A DNA stretch of 64,000 nt, taken from positions 84,064-148,063 of the forward strand of contig CAVUSZ010000024.1 of NCBI GenBank assembly GCA_963744255.1. The letters are read 5' to 3'. This DNA comes from DATEDA01 sp963744255. GTDB taxonomy: Bacteria > Pseudomonadota > Gammaproteobacteria > Burkholderiales > SG8-39. Both the position numbers and the translations under genes were made by a program. Below, piece by piece: positions 26,906 through 35,825 of this stretch. The notes beneath the pieces were generated by a model. It ran no database searches. It was not told where the DNA came from and saw nothing but the letters and a program-made list of their open reading frames with translations. Position 1 is the stretch's first letter. The number at the start of each line of letters is the position of its first letter.

Positions 26906-27487
26906 ATGGACGATTCTCCCGCCGCCCGGCGCGACGCGACGGCGCTCGCTGCTCCACCGCCAGTCACCTGCCGCGCGCTCGCCTGGGGCTTTGCACGCAT
27001 CGGACTGTCGGGCATCGGCGGGGTGCTGCCCTACGCGCACCACACGATCGTCGAGAGCGAGCGCTGGCTCGACGACCGCGAATTCACCGAAGTGCTGAGC
27101 GTCGCGCAGCTCCTCCCCGGCCCGAACATCGCGAACGTTGCCATCATCCTCGGCACCCGTTTCCGCGGCGCGCGCGGCGCGGCGGCCGCGCTGGCCGGGC
27201 TGTTCGTCCCGCCGCTCGCCGTGTTTCTCGCGCTCGCGATCCTCTACCGCCAGTTCGCGGAGGTGGCGTGGCTGGAGCGCGTGTTCGTCGGCGTCGCCGC
27301 GGCGGCGGCGGGGCTCATTCTCGGGATGGGCCTGAAGCTCGCGGCGGCGCTGCCGCGGCGGAGCTGGGCCGGCGTGATCGTCCTCGTCGCGCTCGCCGCC
27401 GCCGTGGTCGCGCGGGTGCCGCTGCCGTGGGTCGTCCTCGCGCTCGCGCCGCTCGGCATCCTGTGCGCGTGGAAGTGGCCGGCGTGA
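26906..27487 (+). CDS. CHR-family transporter subunit 1 (chromate transporter, short form)
   Basis: 193 residues with about five membrane segments. One CHR domain: WGFARIGLSGIGGVLPYAHH, then EVLSVAQLLPGPNIANVAIILG with the family PGPN motif. Short-chain CHR proteins work as pairs encoded in tandem, and the partner follows with a GTGA overlap. The family is named for chromate efflux, but most members are uncharacterised. In an organic-acid operon, chromate as substrate is doubtful. Confidence 0.82.
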   Translation: MDDSPAARRDATALAAPPPVTCRALAWGFARIGLSGIGGVLPYAHHTIVESERWLDDREFTEVLSVAQLLPGPNIANVAIILGTRFRGARGAAAALAGLFVPPLAVFLALAILYRQFAEVAWLERVFVGVAAAAAGLILGMGLKLAAALPRRSWAGVIVLVALAAAVVARVPLPWVVLALAPLGILCAWKWPA

Positions 27488-28005
27488 GCGGAGACCCGAC
27501 CTGGCAGTTCGCCGCGCATCTCGCGGTGCTCTCCATCGTGTCGGTCGGCGGCGCGCACGCGATGCTGCCCGACATCTACCGCTTCGTCGTCATCGAGTAC
27601 GGCTGGCTGAGCGGCCAGGAGTTCGCCACGCTGGTGGCGGTGAGCCAGGCCGCGCCCGGCCCGAACGTGCTCGTCACGACGCTGCTCGGCTACCAGATCG
27701 GGGGGCTCGCGTGCGCGCTCGTCGCGCCGGTCGCATTCATCCTGCCGTCGTCGCTCGCGGTCTATGCGTTCGCGCACGCCCACGTCCGCGGCGGGGACGC
27801 GCCGTGGAAGCGGATTGCCACGCAGGGGCTCGCGCCGCTCACGGTGGGGCTCGTGATCGCGAGCGGGGTCGTGCTCGCGCAAGGGGCGGGCGCCGGGTTG
27901 ACGGGCTACGCGATCGCCGGCGTCGTCGCCGCGCTGACTGCGGCGACGCGGTGGCATCCGCTGTGGTTCATCGCTGCCGGCGCGGCTGCCGGCGTGCTGC
28001 TTTGA
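27484..28005 (+). CDS. CHR-family transporter subunit 2
   Basis: 173 residues, mostly membrane helices, starting at GTG 27484 inside the stop of subunit 1. The second CHR domain has FAAHLAVLSIVSVGGAHAML and ATLVAVSQAAPGPNVLVTTL. The two halves together equal one long-chain transporter in inverted topology. It is followed after 13 bases by the GlcG-like gene with a GGAGG site, so it belongs to the same transcript. Confidence 0.82.
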   Translation: MSGDPTWQFAAHLAVLSIVSVGGAHAMLPDIYRFVVIEYGWLSGQEFATLVAVSQAAPGPNVLVTTLLGYQIGGLACALVAPVAFILPSSLAVYAFAHAHVRGGDAPWKRIATQGLAPLTVGLVIASGVVLAQGAGAGLTGYAIAGVVAALTAATRWHPLWFIAAGAAAGVLL

Positions 28006-28018
28006 GGAGGATCGGCCG

Positions 28019-28459
28019 ATGTACGTCGCAAGCACGAAGCGTCTGACCCGCGCCGGCGCGCGTCGTATGGCGGAGACCGCGATCGGCAAGGCCGAGGAGG
28101 CGAAGATCGCGATCACCGTCGCGATTGCCGATGCGGGCGGCAACCTGGTCCTGCTCGAGCGGATGGACGGCGGGCGGTTCCACACCGTGCAATCGTCGAC
28201 GACGAAAGCGGTCTGCGCTGCATCCAACCGGCGGCCGACGACGATGCAGGGCGCGCAAGGGCAACCGCTCGACACCACCCACGCGCTCGGCCTCGCGCTG
28301 GCTGCGGGCCCGGACCGCTGGACGGCGATGGAGGGCGGTTTTCCGATCCTCGTCGACGGCGAATGCGTCGGCGGCATCGGCGTGAGCGGCGGCGACTGGG
28401 AGACCGATGCGCGGATCGCGCAGGCGGCCGTCGAGTCCATCGGGGCGAGCTGGCGATGA
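28019..28459 (+). CDS. GlcG/HbpS-family (DUF336) protein
   Basis: 146 residues. ITVAIADAGGNLVLLERMDG and FPILVDGECVGGIGVSGG are the two conserved segments of the GlcG/HbpS fold. Members include a haem-binding sensor and proteins in glycolate or aromatic operons; the biochemical role is usually unknown. No signal peptide, so cytoplasmic. It overlaps the next gene by ATGA. Confidence 0.85.
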   Translation: MYVASTKRLTRAGARRMAETAIGKAEEAKIAITVAIADAGGNLVLLERMDGGRFHTVQSSTTKAVCAASNRRPTTMQGAQGQPLDTTHALGLALAAGPDRWTAMEGGFPILVDGECVGGIGVSGGDWETDARIAQAAVESIGASWR

Positions 28460-29469
28460 GCGTCGAGCCGCTGCGCGTCGCCTGCCTCGGCATGGGCTGG
28501 TGGTCGGACGTGCTTGCCGACGCGATCGTGCGTTCGGGCAGGCTGAGGATCGCCGCGTGCTACACGCGGTCGGAGGACAAGCGGGCGAAGTTCGCGGCGA
28601 AGTACGGCTGCACACCGTCACCGAGCTACGAGGCGATCCTCGAGGACCGCACGATCGAGGCGATCGTCAACACGACGCCGAACAACGCGCACCTGGAGAC
28701 GACCCGGCTCGCGGCGCTCGCGGGGAAGCACGTCTTTCTCGACAAGCCCATCGCCAACACCGTTGCCGACGCCCGCGCGATCACCGCGGCGTGCCGCAAG
28801 GCCGGCGTCGTTCTCGCCGTCGGCTATCAGCGCCGCCGCGAGAGCCAGTTCCGGTGGATCCGCCGGCAGATCGACGATGGGGTCTTCGGGCGTCTCGTCA
28901 ACGCCGAGGCGAACATCAGCCGCGATCGCCTGGGCAAGATCGACCTCGGCTCGTGGCGCTACACCGCCGAAGGCATGCCCGGGGGGGTGATGCTGCAGAT
29001 CGGGGTTCACTACACCGACGTTCTCGAGTACCTCCTCGGCCCGGTCAAGGCGGTGAGCGGCAGCCTTGCTCAGCTCGTCCTCCCGGGCGACAACCCCGAC
29101 GTCGCGAGCCTCATCCTCGAGCACGAGAGCAGCGCGATCTCCACGGTGAACGCGAGTTATGCATCGGCCTCCGAGTACTATCTGATGAACGTCTACGGCA
29201 AGGAGGCGAGCGCGTACTACGACTTCCACCAGGGCCTGCGCTTCCTCAAGCGCGGCGCCGAGCGCGCGGAGCCGGTCGCGGTGCCGAAGCTCGACGCGTT
29301 CGTCGACGAGCTCGAGGAGTTCGCCCGCGCCGCGCGCGGGCAGGGGCAGCCCGAGATGGACGGCGAGGCGGCGACGCGCTCGCTCGCCGTCATCCGCGCC
29401 GGGATCGAGTCCGCGCGCGCGGGGCGGCGCGTGACGGTGGCCGAAGTGCTCGCGGACAAGGACGCCTAG
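28456..29469 (+). CDS. Gfo/Idh/MocA-family oxidoreductase
   Basis: 337 residues. An N-terminal Rossmann domain (VACLGMGWWSDV, then IVNTTPNNAHLE) and the conserved LDKPIAN motif (usually EKP) are followed by the C-terminal alpha/beta domain with GVMLQIGVHYTDVLEYLLG, whose histidine is in the expected catalytic place. NAD(P)-dependent oxidation of a sugar, inositol or cyclic acid is the family role; some members act on phthalate-type diols. It lies between the GlcG-like and Bug receptor genes in one operon. Confidence 0.85.
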   Translation: MSVEPLRVACLGMGWWSDVLADAIVRSGRLRIAACYTRSEDKRAKFAAKYGCTPSPSYEAILEDRTIEAIVNTTPNNAHLETTRLAALAGKHVFLDKPIANTVADARAITAACRKAGVVLAVGYQRRRESQFRWIRRQIDDGVFGRLVNAEANISRDRLGKIDLGSWRYTAEGMPGGVMLQIGVHYTDVLEYLLGPVKAVSGSLAQLVLPGDNPDVASLILEHESSAISTVNASYASASEYYLMNVYGKEASAYYDFHQGLRFLKRGAERAEPVAVPKLDAFVDELEEFARAARGQGQPEMDGEAATRSLAVIRAGIESARAGRRVTVAEVLADKDA

Positions 29470-29482
29470 GAGGAGGAAACCG

Positions 29483-30439
29483 ATGAGAGCCCCGAGAAGA
29501 ACCCTGCTGATCGCCTGCGCCATGCTGCCCGCGCTCGTGTTTGCGCAGGAGCCGCCTTACCCGCAGCGGGGCAACGTCGAGATCACCGTGCTCTTTCCGG
29601 CGGGCACGTCTGCGGACGTCACCGCGCGTATGCTCGCCGAGGGGATGTCGAAGCACCTCGGCCAGACCGTGCTCGTCGTCAACCGGCCCGGCGCGGGCGG
29701 CGCCATCGGCTACAAGCACGTCGCGAGCCAGAAGCCCGACGGCTACTCGCTCGTGTGGAACTCGAACTCGATCTCGACCACGTATCACTCCGGCCAGCTC
29801 GCGTTCGACTACAAGGCGTTCGATCCGGTGGCGCGGGTGCTGGTCGAGTCGCCGGTGGTCGCGGTGCGCGGCGACGGGAAATGGAAGACGCTCGGCGAGC
29901 TGTTGGCCGATGCGAAGGCGCGCCCCGGCGTCATCACCGTCGGCAACTCCGGGATCGGCAGCCACACCCACATCTCGTCGGTGGCGCTGTTCCATACGGC
30001 GGGCGTCAAGGTCGTCGACGTTCCTTACGCCGCCGCGCAGGTGGTGCCGAATCTCCTCGGCGGTCACGTCGACGTGCTCGTGCAGCTCCCGGGCGCGCTC
30101 GCCGCCCAAGTGAAGTCGGGCAACGTGCGGCTGCTGGCGGCGATGATTCCGGAACGCGACCCGGCGCTGCCGGACGTGCCGACGGCAAGGGAGCAGGGCG
30201 TCGACGTGTCGCTCGAGGCTTGGCGCGGCATCGCGGTGCCGCGCGGCACGCCGCGCGTGGTCATCCTCGCGCTCGCGATTGCCATCCGCCAGACGGCCGA
30301 GAGCCCGGAGTTCGCGCGCGCCGCCGAGAAGCTCGGCGTGCGTCCCGCGTACCTGCCGGCGGGGGAGTTCGGCGAGCTGATCGCGAAAGAGGACGCCGAG
30401 CTCGCCCAGCTGATGGGCCTCATCGGGCTGAAGAAGTAG
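29483..30439 (+). CDS. Bug/TctC-family periplasmic solute-binding protein
   Basis: 318 residues. The leader ends LPALVFAQ. The mature fold begins YPQRGNVEITVLFPAG and contains NRPGAGGAIGYKHVASQKPD, GNSGIGSHTHISSVALF and VVDVPYAAAQVVPNLLGGHV. AGGAGGAAA precedes the ATG. It probably captures the carboxylate degraded by this operon, since an extradiol dioxygenase follows immediately. No TctA/B gene is present. Confidence 0.9.
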   Translation: MRAPRRTLLIACAMLPALVFAQEPPYPQRGNVEITVLFPAGTSADVTARMLAEGMSKHLGQTVLVVNRPGAGGAIGYKHVASQKPDGYSLVWNSNSISTTYHSGQLAFDYKAFDPVARVLVESPVVAVRGDGKWKTLGELLADAKARPGVITVGNSGIGSHTHISSVALFHTAGVKVVDVPYAAAQVVPNLLGGHVDVLVQLPGALAAQVKSGNVRLLAAMIPERDPALPDVPTAREQGVDVSLEAWRGIAVPRGTPRVVILALAIAIRQTAESPEFARAAEKLGVRPAYLPAGEFGELIAKEDAELAQLMGLIGLKK

Positions 30440-30441
30440 TC

Positions 30442-31434
30442 GTGGGGGAGGTCGTCCTCGGCATCGGCACGTCGCACTCGCCGATGCTGAACGCGACCGC
30501 GGAGGAGTGGGCGCGGTTCGCGCCGCGCGATCCGACGCTCCCCTTCTACGACCGGGACGGGGAGCCGACGACGTACGAAGCGCTCCTCGCGCTGGCGGCG
30601 GGCCGATTCGACGGCGAATGCACTCCGGCGCGGTTCGCTGAGCGCGTGCAGATCGCGCACGCCGCGCTCGAGCGTATCGCCGGCGAGATCGAGCGTGCCC
30701 GGCTCGATGCGCTGGTGGTGATCGGCGACGACCAGAAGGAGCTCTTCCTCGACGACTGCATTCCCGCTCTCGCTGTCTATCACGGCGAAACGATCGCACG
30801 TCAGATGCGGCCGCCTCGGCCGCACTGGCCCGAGTGGTTCGCGGCGATCCAGTCCCGCTATTACCCCGAGTCGGGGCGAATCGAGTATCCGGTCGACGCC
30901 GCCCTCGCGCGCCATCTTGCCGCGCACCTCGTGGCGAACGGTTTCGACGCCGCGGCCTCCGACCGGCTGCCGCGCGGCGAGGGCGAGGGTCACGCATTTG
31001 CGTTCGTACACCGGCGTCTGCTGCGCGATGCGACGAAGCTTCCCATCGTGCCGGTGTTCCTCAATACGTACTACCCGCCGAACCAGCCGACGCCGGCGCG
31101 CTGCCACGCGATCGGCCGTGCGATCCGCGCTGCGATCGAGTCCTATCCCGCGCCGGTCCGCGTCGGCGTGCTCGCCTCGGGTGGCTTGAGCCACTTCGCG
31201 ATCGACGAGGCATTCGACCGCGGGATCATCGCTGCGATGCGGGCGGGGGACGCCGCCGCCCTGGCAGCACTGCCGGTGCGGAGGCTGAACTCGGGCAACT
31301 CGGAGATCCGGAACTGGATCGCGGCCGCCGGTTCCCTCGAGCATCTGCCGCTCGCGTGGGTGGAGTACGTTCCGGCGTACCGCTCGCAGGCGGGAACCGG
31401 CACCGGGCTCTGCTTCGCGGCCTGGGGGGCTTGA
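30442..31434 (+). CDS. Class III (LigB-type) extradiol dioxygenase
   Basis: 330 residues from GTG 30442, two bases after the receptor stop. LGIGTSHSPMLNATAEEW carries an iron-binding histidine, followed by VVIGDDQKELF, GHAFAFVHRRLL, VPVFLNTYYPPNQPTPARC and GVLASGGLSHFAIDEAFD. These match the catalytic LigB subunit family (protocatechuate 4,5-, gallate- and related dioxygenases). It opens an aromatic diol ring with O2. A single-chain member without a LigA partner nearby. With a Bug receptor and a dehydrogenase upstream, the operon looks like uptake and cleavage of an aromatic acid. Confidence 0.85.
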   Translation: MGEVVLGIGTSHSPMLNATAEEWARFAPRDPTLPFYDRDGEPTTYEALLALAAGRFDGECTPARFAERVQIAHAALERIAGEIERARLDALVVIGDDQKELFLDDCIPALAVYHGETIARQMRPPRPHWPEWFAAIQSRYYPESGRIEYPVDAALARHLAAHLVANGFDAAASDRLPRGEGEGHAFAFVHRRLLRDATKLPIVPVFLNTYYPPNQPTPARCHAIGRAIRAAIESYPAPVRVGVLASGGLSHFAIDEAFDRGIIAAMRAGDAAALAALPVRRLNSGNSEIRNWIAAAGSLEHLPLAWVEYVPAYRSQAGTGTGLCFAAWGA

Positions 31435-31916
31435 CGTTCGTCGCAGAGGGGCCAAGCAGTAAGCCCGCCCCCGGCAAGCCGATCGAGGACGAGCTCGCGG
31501 TCGAGCACGGAGACTCCTACAGACGGGCCCGGTCCAGCGAGTGTCGTGCGTATCGACCGCTACGCATCTCAGGTAGGTCGCACAGTGAATCATGGCGTGG
31601 AGACGGCATCGACCGTCTCTCGCTCCTCGCTTGCCGCGGCAGCTCCCATCTCCACGCCACCCGTCACGGCCGCACATCGTCACGTCTTGTGGTGTCAGGG
31701 TGAACCCGAAGAGGTTGTGGCAGGATGGGAGGCTGGTGCCGCCGTGACCCACTTACCCGCCCCTTCTGCAGCCGCCTGGACGCTTCTCGTGGCGATGCTT
31801 TCGAGGCTTCCGAAAGGCATCATGCCCACACGATTGCTGCCGGATCAAGACTCTCAGTTGGCGAAGCCCATCGGGCCGTTGCTGTGAACCGCACCTCAAG
31901 GAGGGTTAGGGACAGC
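31435..31916. other. Gene-free spacer
   Basis: No supported gene. A small hairpin with seven-base arms GAGACGG/CCGTCTC is at 31600-31619, without a T-run. A short frame reading VNPKRLWQDGRLVPP before a stop (from about 31700) looks like the start of something lost. Confidence 0.4.
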
Positions 31917-32033
31917 ATGTCCATGAGCAAAGCACAACATCGTAAGAAGCGCATCCGCCGGCAAGCATCGCGCAAGGCCGCTCGGCGAGCAGAACGTGCG
32001 CTGCGGCGCCTTCGGGCGTCGTTTACGCTTTGA
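31917..32033 (+). CDS. Very small arginine/lysine-rich protein
   Basis: 38 residues, almost half Arg or Lys (KAQHRKKRIRRQASRKAARR). AAGGAGGG lies 12 bases upstream and TAGGGA closer. Composition suggests nucleic-acid binding, but no family is recognised. It could also be a chance frame; a second ATG at 31923 would shorten it by two residues. Confidence 0.35.
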   Translation: MSMSKAQHRKKRIRRQASRKAARRAERALRRLRASFTL

Positions 32034-32090
32034 GTCGCTCCACCTGGGCGGCGAGCTCGCGGAGCTTCTTCGCGACGTCGGCCAATTCCT

Positions 32091-32130
32091 TCGACTTGAG
32101 CCCTTCGGGTGACGGTCGCTGACCGGCCCA
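32091..32130. repeat. 40-base dispersed repeat, copy 1
   Basis: Matches 38898-38937 in the same orientation at 37 of 40 positions (core TCGACTTGAGCCCTTCGG then CGCTGACCGGCCCA). Both copies are in gene-poor spacers. Confidence 0.75.
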
Positions 32131-32388
32131 ACCGGTCGCAAACCGACCCGCTTCAGATGCTAGTTGACTCTCGAGCGATCGGAGATTGTCGCGAACCGCT
32201 AGTGGAGGCATCGGCCCCGTACCTTTAGCGGGCGAGGCGGCGGCAGCGAACGGCCCACAGTTTGTGCCCGGCCTCGCCAGAAAGCTGGCTCCTCGCGAAT
32301 AGGGTCTCGCGTGAATTTGATGCTGTGGCGTTCCGCGTCAGGCATGCCGATTGCATAGCTATAAGACTCACCGATGGAGATCCCATTC

Positions 32389-32856
32389 ATGAAAGTCAGC
32401 GAAGCGATGACTCGGGAGGTGCGCATTGCTAGTCCGGATGAGACGATCTGCGATGCGGCGAGAGCGATGGCGGCGCTCGACGCCGGCGTCCTGCCGGTAG
32501 CCGACAAAGGCCGCGTTATAGGAATACTGACTGACCGCGATATTGCTGTGCGAGCGGTGGCGACCCGGAAAGGGCCGGATACGCCGATACGCGACGTGAT
32601 GACGAAGGACGTCAAATACTGCTACGAGGACGAAGACCTGGAGCACGTCGCGTTGAACATGGGAGACATCCGGGTGCGCCGCCTGCTGGTGGTAAACCGC
32701 GACAAGCGACTCGTCGGCATCGTGTCGCTCGGGGACATCGCGGCGGTCAAGCCCCGCGACGCCGCCGCTGACGCCATTGCCGGTGTATCGCGGCCCGGCG
32801 GCCCGCACTCGCAAGGCCTAGTGCCGCCAGTAGCGCCTTCACTAGAGGGGTGGTGA
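32389..32856 (+). CDS. Two-CBS-domain protein
   Basis: 155 residues from ATG 32389, with GGAG nine bases upstream. CBS 1 (VSEAMTREVRIASPDETI, VIGILTDRDIAVRAVA) and CBS 2 (IRDVMTKDVKYCYEDED, LVGIVSLGDIAAV) make a Bateman module that binds adenine nucleotides. Stand-alone CBS proteins of this size are common in proteobacteria as regulators of unknown partners. The tail after residue ~125 is low complexity. Monocistronic. Confidence 0.85.
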   Translation: MKVSEAMTREVRIASPDETICDAARAMAALDAGVLPVADKGRVIGILTDRDIAVRAVATRKGPDTPIRDVMTKDVKYCYEDEDLEHVALNMGDIRVRRLLVVNRDKRLVGIVSLGDIAAVKPRDAAADAIAGVSRPGGPHSQGLVPPVAPSLEGW

Positions 32857-33136
32857 ACGGCAGTTCGAGGATACGAACAACGTCGGCGGCAGCGTTAGCG
32901 AGCGCTGTGGCGACCTTGCGTCGAAACTTCCGGGCCGGAGCGGCGATGGTCATGAAACTGTGTCAACGATCCTCACTCCACCAACGGGCGCGGCTCGTCA
33001 GCGAACGCGGCGAACGTCAGCTTTCACAAGTGAGACAGCCAGCAACGGGTCGAAAGCGCCTGTTGGCTGACGGTCGTCCGCGCGAACCCACGGGCCCGGC
33101 AACTGCCCGCGCAGCCGCGCGCCCCTCGCTTGCGCC

Positions 33137-34705
33137 TCAGATGGAACGCTTGGACAGTTGCTCGGCCAGGTAGCCGGCCTGCCGGATCGCGAGTGCCACG
33201 ATCGTGAGCGTCGGGTTCTCGGCGCCGCCGGTCGTGAACTGGCTCCCGTCCGAGATGAACAAGTTCGGAACGTCGTGCGTCTGTCCCCACTTGTTGCATA
33301 CGCCGTCGCGAGGGTTCGCGCTCATGCGACAGGTGCCGAGATTGTGCGTAGACGGATACGGCGGCGTACGGAAAGTCTTTACGGCTCCCGCCGCCTGATA
33401 GACCTTCTCCCCGGCGGCGTACGCGTGGTTGCGCATCGCGACGTCGTTGTCGTGGTCGTCGAAATGGACATTCGGAACAGCCAGGCCGTTCTGGTCCTTT
33501 TCGGAGGAATTGAGCGTAACCCGATTCGTCGGGCGGGGCATGTCCTCGCCGACAAGCCACATGCCGGCCATGTGCGTGTAGTTGTCTAGAAAATACGTGA
33601 AGTCCGGACCCCAGGCACCCGGGTCGAGGAACGCCGCCATGAACGGTAGACCGAGCGACAGCGTTTCCATTTCGTAGCCCCCGACGAAGCCGCGCTTCGG
33701 GTTGTTGCCCGCCTCGTCCGTGATGATGCCGGCCATTGTTGTGCCGCGATACATGTTCACCGGCTCGTTGAACACCGCGTACACCGAGCCGGTCATATGC
33801 CGCATGTAGTTCCTGCCGATCTGCCCGGAGTTGTTTGCCAGCCCGTCGGGGTATTTGGAGGAGGCGGAGAGCAACAGCAGCCGCGGGGTCTCGATCGCGT
33901 TGCCTGCGACGCAGACCACGCGCGCCTTCTGCCGCTGATCCTTGCCGTCGGCATCCCGGTAGACGACTCCGGTGACCCTGCCCGCGTCGTTGTGATCGAT
34001 CTTGAGGACGTGCGCCTGCGGGCGAAGGTCGAACTTGCCGGTTTTTTCGGCGGCGGGAATCTCGGTATAGAGCGTCGACCACTTGGCCCCTGACTTGCAG
34101 CCCTGAAAGCAGAATCCGATCTGCAGGCAAGAGGCGCGGTCCTTGCGCGGCCGGCTGTTGATCGCCATGTGGCCGGTGTTGCAGTCCTTATAGCCTACCT
34201 TCTTCGCGCCGGCGTACATGACCTTGAAGTTGTTGTTCCCGGGCAGCCCGCGGACGTCGTGGGTGCGCGTCACGCCCATCTTGTCCTCGGCCCGCGAGTA
34301 GAAAGGCGCGAGCTCCTTCAGCGTGAGCGGCCAGTCGAGCAGCGACGCGCCCTTGATGTCACCATAGACGGTGCGCGCGCGGAATTCGTGCTCGTGAAGG
34401 CGCAGCGACGCGCCCGCCCAGTGGGTCGTCGTGCCGCCGACTGTCTTGCAGACCCACGCCGGCAAGCCCGAGAAGTCTTTGGCGACCCGCCACGATCCCG
34501 ACGTGGTCCGCTTGTCCAGCCAGGCGAGCTGTCCGAACGACTTCCACTCGTCGTTGATGAAGGTTTCCGGGGACTCGCGCTTGCCGGCTTCGAGCAGCAC
34601 GACCTTGACGCCTTTCTGGCACAACTCGTTCGCGAGCGTGCCGCCGCCGGCGCCGGAGCCGATGATGACGACCACGGAATCGTCATTGAGTTCGAACTTT
34701 GCCAT
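33137..34705 (-). CDS. GMC-family oxidoreductase (gluconate/sorbitol dehydrogenase-like large subunit)
   Basis: 522 residues. The FAD-binding loop VVIIGSGAGGGTLANELC is at the N-terminus, VGGTTTHWAGASLRLHEHEF follows, and the C-terminal catalytic zone holds STHNLGTCRMSANP (His) and LFISDGSQFTTGGAENPT. The large subunit of membrane-bound flavin dehydrogenases of the gluconate 2-dehydrogenase type looks like this. The small Tat-exported subunit gene lies directly upstream, but no cytochrome c subunit is present. No own signal peptide, consistent with piggy-back export. Oxidises an alcohol or sugar acid in the periplasm. Confidence 0.88.
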   Translation of the reverse strand: MAKFELNDDSVVVIIGSGAGGGTLANELCQKGVKVVLLEAGKRESPETFINDEWKSFGQLAWLDKRTTSGSWRVAKDFSGLPAWVCKTVGGTTTHWAGASLRLHEHEFRARTVYGDIKGASLLDWPLTLKELAPFYSRAEDKMGVTRTHDVRGLPGNNNFKVMYAGAKKVGYKDCNTGHMAINSRPRKDRASCLQIGFCFQGCKSGAKWSTLYTEIPAAEKTGKFDLRPQAHVLKIDHNDAGRVTGVVYRDADGKDQRQKARVVCVAGNAIETPRLLLLSASSKYPDGLANNSGQIGRNYMRHMTGSVYAVFNEPVNMYRGTTMAGIITDEAGNNPKRGFVGGYEMETLSLGLPFMAAFLDPGAWGPDFTYFLDNYTHMAGMWLVGEDMPRPTNRVTLNSSEKDQNGLAVPNVHFDDHDNDVAMRNHAYAAGEKVYQAAGAVKTFRTPPYPSTHNLGTCRMSANPRDGVCNKWGQTHDVPNLFISDGSQFTTGGAENPTLTIVALAIRQAGYLAEQLSKRSI

Positions 34706-34740
34706 GATCCGTTCCTCTCTCGGGTTCGTTGGGCCGGAAC

Positions 34741-35355
34741 TCAGCCCTTGTAGGGGGCGGGACTGGCCGACGCGGGCGGATCCGGCAGCCACTTGAGGTC
34801 GCTGAACCCACGGTTCATGTAGCCACCCTTGTCCCAGGAGGGGCCGGGATACCCGAAGTGAGCGAACGCCATGTCGTTGTCGTAGAGCGAGGTGATGCAC
34901 TGGCCGCGCACCGTGTTGAAGAAAGGCGTGCCCTGAAGCGATTTCACCGCCTCGAGCTTCTTGGCGTCGGACGCCGCGGCAAAACTACCGCCGGCCGCCT
35001 TGTCGAGCGCCGCGACGCCCTCGCCGAGCATCTGCGCGGTCTTAGGATCCTTGCCCGCGGCCCCGTCGAGGTCCTTGACGAGTAGCGCATAGACCGCGTC
35101 GGGCAATCCCTTGTGCGGGTACAACACCTTGCCCATCTGCAGAAGGGCCTCGCCCTGGGCTGACGTAAGCGTCTTGAGTTCGAGCGCCCAGGCACGGCTC
35201 GGCGCAAGCGCCGACAGGATGGACGAGGCCGCAAGCGTGCCCGTCAGGATGCCAGCTCCCTTCAGGAACTCGCGCCGCGTCAGCGCAATCGGTGGCCGCG
35301 GCTGCCCCGGACCGTGCTCGTGGTCAGTCAACGGGTTCATGAAGTTGAAGTCCAT
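34741..35355 (-). CDS. Tat-exported small subunit (gluconate 2-dehydrogenase subunit 3-like)
   Basis: 204 residues. A twin-arginine leader is present (ALTRREFLKGAGILTGTLA, residues ~24-42). The mature part is helical with LTSAQGEALLQMGKVLYPH and DKGGYMNRGFSDLKWLP. AGGAGGAGAAG precedes ATG 35355. Subunit 3 of such dehydrogenases carries the FAD subunit through the Tat system. Its stop is 35 bases before the GMC gene, confirming pairing. Confidence 0.8.
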   Translation of the reverse strand: MDFNFMNPLTDHEHGPGQPRPPIALTRREFLKGAGILTGTLAASSILSALAPSRAWALELKTLTSAQGEALLQMGKVLYPHKGLPDAVYALLVKDLDGAAGKDPKTAQMLGEGVAALDKAAGGSFAAASDAKKLEAVKSLQGTPFFNTVRGQCITSLYDNDMAFAHFGYPGPSWDKGGYMNRGFSDLKWLPDPPASASPAPYKG

Positions 35356-35426
35356 CTTCTCCTCCTGTGGTGGAGCGCGGGGCGTCGCCCTCGCTTTTGC
35401 CGTGCATCGTTCGCGCGCGCGCCTGG

Positions 35427-35825
35427 CTAGCGGTAGTGGCCATGACGCTCGAGCACCTCGATCTTGTACCCGTCCGGATCCTGGACAAAGAAGTACCGTG
35501 CGAGTAGAGCGCCGGCGCCATCCTTGAACTCCTTGACGTCCCCCGGCGCGCAGCCGAGCTGGGCGAGCCGGTCGCGCTCGCGCGCCGCGTCGTCGACGCA
35601 CACGGCGAAATGGCCGTAGCCATCCCCATGCGTATAGGGTTCCTTCCGGTCCTTGTTCAGCGTGAGCTCGACTTCGAAGTCGTTCTCCCGGTTCCTGAGA
35701 TACACCAGCGCAAACGTTGGGAAGTCGAGGCGGTGCACTTCTTCGAGACCGAAGGCGTCGCGGTAGAAACGTAGCGACCGTTCGAGATCGAGCACGCGGA
35801 CCATCGTATGGATGACCTTTGCCAT
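35427..35825 (-). CDS. Glyoxalase I-like vicinal-oxygen-chelate protein
   Basis: 132 residues, close to lactoylglutathione lyase length. VIHTMVRVLDLERSLRFY (H6), FEVELTLN (Glu), GYGHFAVCVDD (His) and DGYKIEVLERHGHY (Glu) supply the four metal ligands of glyoxalase I. It would isomerise the glutathione hemithioacetal of methylglyoxal. First gene of an operon with the GMC dehydrogenase pair, 71 bases ahead, perhaps protecting against reactive aldehydes. Confidence 0.82.
   Translation of the reverse strand: MAKVIHTMVRVLDLERSLRFYRDAFGLEEVHRLDFPTFALVYLRNRENDFEVELTLNKDRKEPYTHGDGYGHFAVCVDDAARERDRLAQLGCAPGDVKEFKDGAGALLARYFFVQDPDGYKIEVLERHGHYR

Noticed and set aside
31600..31619. Seven-base-arm hairpin as a terminator of the dioxygenase operon
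   Set aside because: No T-run follows and it is 165 bases past the stop.
32023..32211. 62-codon minus-strand frame with a coiled-coil-like end
   Set aside because: Its middle is the 40-base dispersed repeat, which is non-coding at the other copy; no ribosome site.
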